A stretch of DNA of 64,000 nt from Hoplostethus atlanticus. Taxonomy: Eukaryota > Chordata > Actinopteri > Trachichthyiformes > Trachichthyidae. The notes below the pieces were generated by a model, which was given only the letters and a program-made list of their open reading frames with translations, made no database searches and was not told the origin of the DNA. A program made the translations under genes and the position numbers. Below are positions 57,770 to 64,000 of the stretch, piece after piece. Every line of letters starts with the position of its first letter. Positions within the stretch are counted from its first letter, which is position 1. The stretch covers positions 828,001 through 892,000 of the forward strand of contig JAXDDX010000149.1 of assembly GCA_034670405.1 (NCBI GenBank). Direction: 5' to 3'.

Positions 57770-57868
57770 GTTGCACAGTGCAGCTGTAAGAGCAATGGCA
57801 CCTCGTCAGTAGTGGCTGAGGATTCGAACTGGCGACCTTCTGGTCACAAGCCCTCTAACCTCCATGCT
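57770..57868 (-). mobile_element. tRNA-derived SINE fragment
   Basis: On the minus strand, GAAGGTCGCCAGTTCGAATC is a clear B box; upstream is GCATGGAGGTTAGAGGGCTT in A-box position. Confidence 0.75.
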
Positions 57869-58156
57869 GGCGCTGGCCACATGACATCACCACGGTGGAC
57901 AGATACCAGCAGATAGGAGAGGAGAAGGCGCTGCCAAACACAGAAACATTCAGTCATCGTTTTCTCATGAAAACACACATCACGACCTGCCAAGCCACTT
58001 TGTCGTTTCAGGGGAAATCCTAAGCAGAAAATGACATAATTGCACGGCTGGGAGAAGTTTGGACACACGATCCACGCTGGATGGGCTCGCACACGTCAGT
58101 CAACACTGATCTCTGTTTGAGAGGAGAGGGACTGAAGGCCAAAGAGAGAAGGGAGG

Positions 58157-58158
<2 letters not shown>

Positions 58159-58231
<73 letters not shown>
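58159..58231. repeat. (GA)n microsatellite
   Basis: About 36 GA units with one GCGA interruption. Confidence 0.96.
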
Positions 58232-58233
<2 letters not shown>

Positions 58234-58640
58234 GACAGCTCCAAATCAATTTCAAGACAAACTTCCACACCATTTAGAGACCAGGGGAGGAAAGAGGGGG
58301 ACCAGGTACCGACAATCATCCACCAATACGGCAAAACGTGAAGGTGGCATGCAGGAAAACAACCAGTCCACCAGCGTACTCACACATCACCGTCCTCCCT
58401 GTGGTCTATCCTCGGCTGAACGATCAACACCACACACACCGCGACCCCGCGACCCGCCGACCTCCCGTCGGAGGAGATCACCACTTCTACCAGCAGATGA
58501 AGCAACGATGATGTAAGAGAGAGAAAGAGTCAGACTGACTCGTCTCGATGTAGCGAGCAGGAAGCGAGTCAGAGGCAGAGAGGAAGTGAGACGAATCGGT
58601 GAACTCCCAAGAATTCATAACCTGCTGACCTCAGTCTCAC

Positions 58641-58642
<2 letters not shown>

Positions 58643-58696
<54 letters not shown>

Positions 58697-58883
58697 CTCT
58701 CCTCCCATTGCAGTGATGAAACAGAACTGAAGTGGTAAAAAAACATGTTACTGCAAAACAAAGAACTCCAGAAACCCCAAAAAATCCAACTGAAAAACAG
58801 TAGAACAACAACAACACGCGTGAAAACACAAGAATCAAATAAAATATCCTCCAAAATAAAAGTCCTCAGGGAAGTGAGAGCGA

Positions 58884-58916
<33 letters not shown>
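58643..58916. repeat. (CA)n and (TG)n microsatellites
   Basis: CA at 58643-58693 and TG at 58888-58916. Confidence 0.96.
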
Positions 58917-58918
<2 letters not shown>

Positions 58919-59216
58919 CGAGAGAGGAATCGGGATTTACAGTAATAAAACCAGTTTTGACTCAGGGGACCAGACAGCTGACGGCTGATCGACGGAGGCA
59001 GAACAACAGATGAATCCTGGTTACCACGGTGATAAGGAGGTGAAACAATCAGAGTCACAACAGTTTCAGGAAACATCCCCCTCAGACCCTCTGCCACCGT
59101 CATATATCATTACTCTGTCACGTCCGATGCATTCCAGGGGTTGTTCTGTAATTTACTACTGTCCCTCAACCTGCCTCGTCTACTTCAGATGTTCTGTGTA
59201 GAGAGAGATCGACACC

Positions 59217-59220
<4 letters not shown>

Positions 59221-59276
<56 letters not shown>
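59221..59276. repeat. (GA)n microsatellite
   Basis: About 27 uninterrupted GA units. Confidence 0.97.
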
Positions 59277-59277
<1 letters not shown>

Positions 59278-59324
59278 CAGTTGAGAAAAAGTCACAGCCA
59301 TTACTCAAAGTCCAACCTGTCTTG

Positions 59325-59668
59325 TGGCTGCATTGCATTCTGGTCTATCTCAGTTACTGCATTGCATTCTGGTCTATCTCGGCTACTGCATTGCATTCTG
59401 GTCTATCTCGGCTACTGCATTGCATTCTGGTCTATCTCGGCTACTGCACTGCATTCTGGTCTATCTTGCTACTGCATTGCATTCTGGTCTATCTTGCTAC
59501 TGCATTGCATTCTGGTCTATCTTGTCTACTGCATTGCATTCTGGTCTATCTCGGCTACTGCATTGCATTCTGGTCTATCCTGGCTACTGCATTACATTCT
59601 GGTCTATCTTGTCTACTGCATTGCATTCTGGTCTATCTTGCTACTGCATTGCATTCTGGTCTATCTCC
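59325..59668 (+). repeat. 26-29-bp minisatellite, about 13 units
   Basis: Units contain CTGCATTGCATTCTGGTCTA followed by TCTCGGCTA or the shorter TCTTGCTA. The mix of lengths shifts reading frames, giving several open but repetitive frames. Confidence 0.95.
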
Positions 59669-60320
59669 TGTCGGTCTCTCTCCTCTGATGGATTTCTCCT
59701 GTATGATTGTTGATCGTCGGTCTAGAAAGAAGCCCTTGCTCTTTGATTCTGATTGGCTGACACCAAAACCTGACGGTGACCGTTGATGGTTTAGATCAAC
59801 GAGACATTTTCTTTCTTTTTAACCATTTTAAGGTGATTCTTCGTTGTTTTCTGCGTCCAGGTGGACGGTGGATGTACTTCTGATGAGGTTCGTTGAAAAT
59901 CACAGATGATTAAATCCTTAAAATAGAACTATTTATAAGGGAAGGTCCTAAAATAACTTTCATAGTCATTATGCACTTTACTGTTATATTGACAACATAA
60001 ATCTACAGTTCAGGTTCAGGTATGACTGAGTTCATATAAAACTCCTTTATTAGAAGGAGATTAAAAAACACCGAGGGGTTTTTGGCGTTGTGCTGTCCAC
60101 AACACACATAAAGCCACTTCATATATACTTTATTATTGTATATAAAACTCAGTCATGTATTGTACGTGGTTCTTTTTATCATTGTATTTTATCACTGTTG
60201 TTTTATCTCCCCTCTTAAAATAAAATACTACAAATACTATAAATAAACTAAACCAAACCAGCATGTTCAACCCGTCAGAAAGTACAGACGTCCTGTAGGC
60301 TGCAACAGATGCTGAAGCAG

Positions 60321-60323
<3 letters not shown>

Positions 60324-60360
<37 letters not shown>

Positions 60361-60501
60361 TCCACAAAGCATGGTACATGAGCCTCGTGCACACACGCAG
60401 ACACACGCAGCATCTCACCTTACCATGGTAACCACAGCATGAGGCAGCGTCTGGCTCGCAGGCCACAGAGCCTGTGACATCATGTTGGTAGGACACGCAC
60501 G

Positions 60502-60534
<33 letters not shown>
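60324..60534. repeat. two (CA)n microsatellites
   Basis: CA at 60324-60359 and about 60507-60534. Confidence 0.96.
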
Positions 60535-60538
<4 letters not shown>

Positions 60539-61118
60539 CGAATCTAGGCCTGTTTGTTAACATGTTGACCTCACCACCCCTTTTACCTTCCTACTGTAAA
60601 TGACACAGACACGTCCAACGCTGTCCAAAAACAAAACAACAACTCATCATCTCCCGTCAGGTCGGCCGACTGAGATCGAAAGGAGAGCCCTGGATGTGGC
60701 GCTAGCCGTTAAATACAAACGTCCGGCGGACATCGACGCCCTCAGAGGAGCCTGTGGAGAGCCCTGCTGTAATTAGCCGTTTAGCTGCTAGCTTCCAAAG
60801 CGAGCCACTTCCGCGAGCCTGGACCGGCGTACAACACACTGCATCACCTCGCTGTGGCGGTTACAACCCTAATTGCCGGCCTGCGTTGAGCGGCAGGCAA
60901 ACCTTTCCCGCTCTGAGGCGGTGGACGGCGGCCTTTTACAAGCGTCCCGGGGCTTCCAGCTGACACCCGTCTATTCCGGGACGCCACAGGGCTCTGTAAT
61001 CAGTCCACTAGGCTTCTGGTGGCCCCGCCCACCGCCAAACACACAAATAAATCAGGAAAGACAAACAGGCTACCGTGTCATTAGCCCGCCTCGCCGAGAC
61101 GCAGAGCGAGGGGAGGCA

Positions 61119-61123
<5 letters not shown>

Positions 61124-61162
<39 letters not shown>
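61124..61162. repeat. (CA)n microsatellite
   Basis: A pure CA run. Confidence 0.97.
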
Positions 61163-61167
<5 letters not shown>

Positions 61168-62828
61168 ATCAGGAAAGTGACCAGACTGCCAGAATCCTGT
61201 CACTTGCTTGCCCACAAGTTTCAAACTATTCCCCCAAACTGATTCCAACGAAAGCCAAATGATGAGGAGATGATCTGTGAGTCACCGGCAGCTTCCACGG
61301 ATTCGTCTCACTTCCTCACAGCGTCTGACTCTCGTACCGTTCATTACACCGAGATGAGTCAGACGCAGAGTTTCAACTAGCCGTGGTTGGTTGTCAGCGC
61401 CGACTGGGAATGTCTCGCTCTCTCAGCAGTGCTTTAACCAGCGGTAACCATGGTGTCTCCTCCCTGCTCAGTGATGATGATAATAATGTACTTCATGTGT
61501 GATGCTTGTCATGTCAAAGTGCTGCACAACAGGGAGGAAGGGAAGGAAAGCAAAAGGGGTTTATTTCTCAGTAAAAGCCGATGAAGTTCAGTCGATGAAG
61601 TTTATCCGGCGGTTCTGGCCTCTCTTTGGCCGATACCAGTATTTACCTCACATGAAACGTGACTTTGTATGTGTAAAAGCAACCAGCGGTGCACAAACTG
61701 CCAAACCCTTGATGTGGATCAGCTTCATGGCCTTTGTTGTCGGAGTCTAAAGCCCGTTTACATGCAGGACGCGACGCGTGTCTGTCGGGTTTCCGCCGGC
61801 CGGCCATCTGCCTGTCGAGAAACAAATGAATGTAGATCGCTAGATTAATGGCTTTTGGATTTGGTGTCGGCCAGACTGCCGGGAGCCTGGGCCGGTATTT
61901 ATCCTCGAGCCTCTCAGAGCAGGAGGGCAGGGCGGCGGCGTTTAGAGAACATTTAGTGAAGTGGTCAGACGACGAGCCGCTGCTCATTTTAAACATTATT
62001 GATTCTCAGCAACAAACAAAGAGAGATGACTCACACCTGCAGTGATAACCCACAACAGGAAGCTCTATTTACTTTCTATTCATTTGCAGTAATTGAAGAA
62101 ACAGGAACTGAAGTTTCTGTTCAGTTTTTAATGAATTTATGTGGAGAAAGCAACCAGATATTTTATTCCCCTTATTTGTCATTTTCTGTATTTTCTTGTT
62201 GTTCTGGTGTTTTTGTTCTGGTATCCAGTCCAGAGTTTATTTTGATTTTTTTTTTATTATTGTTAATTTTTCATGAACTTCTATGTTTTATCACTGAGCA
62301 AGTGAACTAAACTGACCTGACCTGGGGTCAGAGACCTGGTTCTCTTTAATCACCTTATGTACTATGATCTGAGGGGATAAAACTGATCCTATGTCAGTCC
62401 ACAAAATATTAGGAGCCTCCTGTAGACCGTCCAAGTCACTTCAGGAGAAAGTTTTGATCCTGTTACGTCTGGAGGGGGTGATGAAGATGAAGGTGAGGCA
62501 GGTCTTGAGTCAAATCATGTGGTTTTGTGAGCAGCTCGACATTAGTAGTTCATTCACTGTTTAACCACCTCAGTTCCTCTGAGGCGCCAGCAGAGGGCTC
62601 CACTACACTAAGACAGACAGAAGAATTGATTGATTTCTCCTCTTGTTGAGCAGAAGGCTGCTGAAAAGGGGAGTGGGTGGGGGGAAGGGGGGGGAGGAGG
62701 AATGAACTTGCTGAGTCATGCGGGGGTTCGCTGTTTGTGAATCGCTGTTTGAGAGTGAAAGCCAAAAAGATCGGCCACTTCAAGGCAAAGCTCTCTGGCT
62801 GGAAATGAGGCATGCTTCCCCATAAACC

Positions 62829-62930
62829 AGACTCCCCCTGACTCCCCCCGATTCCCCCTGACCCCTGACTCCCCCTGACTCCCCCTGACTCAGAATAGAA
62901 CAGAATAGAATAGAGTAGAATAGAATCAAA
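62829..62930 (+). repeat. CCCCCTGACT repeat and AGAAT run
   Basis: Irregular CCCCCTGACT units (about six) run directly into (AGAAT)n. Confidence 0.9.
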
Positions 62931-64000
62931 CAGAGCTTTATTTTTCCTGGAATAACCGAAGACATCTCAAGTGCTAGACGGATGGCGAACGGAGTAAAAC
63001 GAGCCAGTTTTTACATTTTGTGCTACTGCAACAAAATAAATTTGTATTTGTTCAAGCATAATTGCCACGTACACTTGCGGGCTCGTGGGGCATCCATGGA
63101 AATTCAAACATTTTCTGCAGCTAATACAGTTTTACATGTAGGACCCGTCAGTTAGTGGCACATTTCACCCCACAACCACCATTTTGAGAAAACCTTTCAC
63201 ACCGCAGGTTTCTGACTTCATATTGCACCTTAAAAAAGCTTTCAACTGATCCTCAAATGCATCTACTTCCATTTAGATACAAGAATCGTGACATCTTCAT
63301 CCCAACCTTTGAGGGATATTATCTATTATCCTCTAGTGTGGAAGAGACTGTCTGAACCCCACAGATCCCCACTTCCTGAGCCCACATGACCTTCACCCCC
63401 TCCAGACACCCATCCACCACAAACCCACACCAGGAGAGACAGTCAACACTTACTTAATATAGGGGAAACTATGGGTGTATGGGTGAGGGGGGGGGGGGGG
63501 TTGAGCCCGTTACCTTCAGGGGTCGGAGACTGAATGAACATCAGTGGCTGCCTATCCTGTCGACAGGGTCAGGGAGTTCACCGCTACCCTTCCTCCACTG
63601 TCAGGCTCAGTTACAACCTCCTAGAAACCACCCGTCAGTCAAATACAATAATATTCAATACAGACACAGTGGTTTCCTCCCCATCTCGGATATAGTTAGT
63701 AGTTAACACAACATTGTAAGGACATAACTTGATTTTTAGCATTAGTCCAGCAAGCATGCAGTAAAAAAAAAAGCGGCACTTTTGCAACGGCTGCATCCAC
63801 ATTCACCGGCGTTACCCAGACCGACGGCCAGGCTGCCGGGCAGAGGTGGTTCCCAGACCTTCACAGAAACCGATTTCATGACCAAAAGTTTCACCCACTA
63901 GTGAATAAATCCCTGCAGTGTTACATTCCAGCAACCGATTGCCAAGGCAGCATGGTTGCCAGTTTGTGGTGGGTTGCCAGTTCTGTGCCTGCACCAGTAG

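Larger units (their letters stand above)
48511..64000 (-). other. upstream intron or 5' region, no exon identified
   Basis: Because the CH exon starts in phase 0, a further 5' exon must exist. I looked for a Met-initiated segment ending in a phase-0 donor on the minus strand and found none I could support. The region holds a TTAA-bounded foldback element, copy C of the minisatellite element, a C-rich minisatellite, long CA/TG and GA/CT tracts, a tRNA-like tandem array, an element copy without minisatellite (56180-56366), a 26-29-bp minisatellite (59325-59668) and SINE fragments. Stretches 56370-57700 and 61170-64000 are mainly unique sequence, apart from a CCCCCTGACT-type repeat with an AGAAT run (62829-62930). 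Confidence 0.6.

Noticed and set aside
61643..61996. 117-codon minus-strand frame
   Set aside because: No domain or splice signals; possibly non-coding conserved sequence, not testable here.

Overview
This window looks like intron-rich vertebrate DNA, most likely from a teleost fish. It holds one multi-exon gene on the minus strand, very dense CA/TG and GA/CT microsatellites, tRNA-derived SINE fragments with recognisable B boxes, and short dispersed repeats of the kind common in fish introns. I see no bacterial operons, CRISPR arrays, rRNA genes or intact tRNA genes. The organism call is an inference; no search could be run.

The gene is a neuron navigator (UNC-53/NAV family). Eight exons can be read from high to low coordinates: 48510-48393, 47488-47436, 35085-35013 and 28946-28772 (calponin-homology domain, then a glutamine run), 21867-21799, 16717-16575, 11598-10431 (one large low-complexity Ser/Pro/Lys exon) and 5219-5104. 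Every junction has AG/GT consensus and every phase matches, giving one continuous frame of 638 codons plus one base. The first coding exon upstream of the CH domain was not found and probably lies beyond position 64000. The coiled-coil and AAA+ ATPase parts lie before position 1.

Two further exons look like alternative starts or cassettes. At 1094-404 there is a 230-codon exon homologous to the N-terminus of mammalian NAV1, the CH-less protein. It ends in a perfect GTAAGT donor in the same phase as exon 5219-5104, so it can replace all upstream exons. At 26008-25844 there is a 165-bp open segment whose reading frame and splice phases fit between exons 28946-28772 and 21867-21799, either as a cassette or as a first exon starting at an ATG at 25977. 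The exon bodies resemble NAV3, but the alternative first exon is NAV1-type and the CH domain differs from both NAV2 and NAV3 at usually fixed positions. I therefore favour nav1, with nav3 as the alternative.

The remaining sequence is intron or upstream DNA. Main contents: a dispersed element carrying a 15-bp minisatellite (7036-8670, 32919-33390 and 51271-51660, plus copies without the array at 21530-21655 and 56180-56366); a tandem array of tRNA-like units (55018-55727); a TTAA-bounded foldback element (48595-49137); minisatellites at 13141-13555, 24565-24672, 53335-53515 and 59325-59668; a local duplication (37.7 and 41.1 kb); and more than 50 dinucleotide repeats, several directly abutting the 5' splice sites of the gene.
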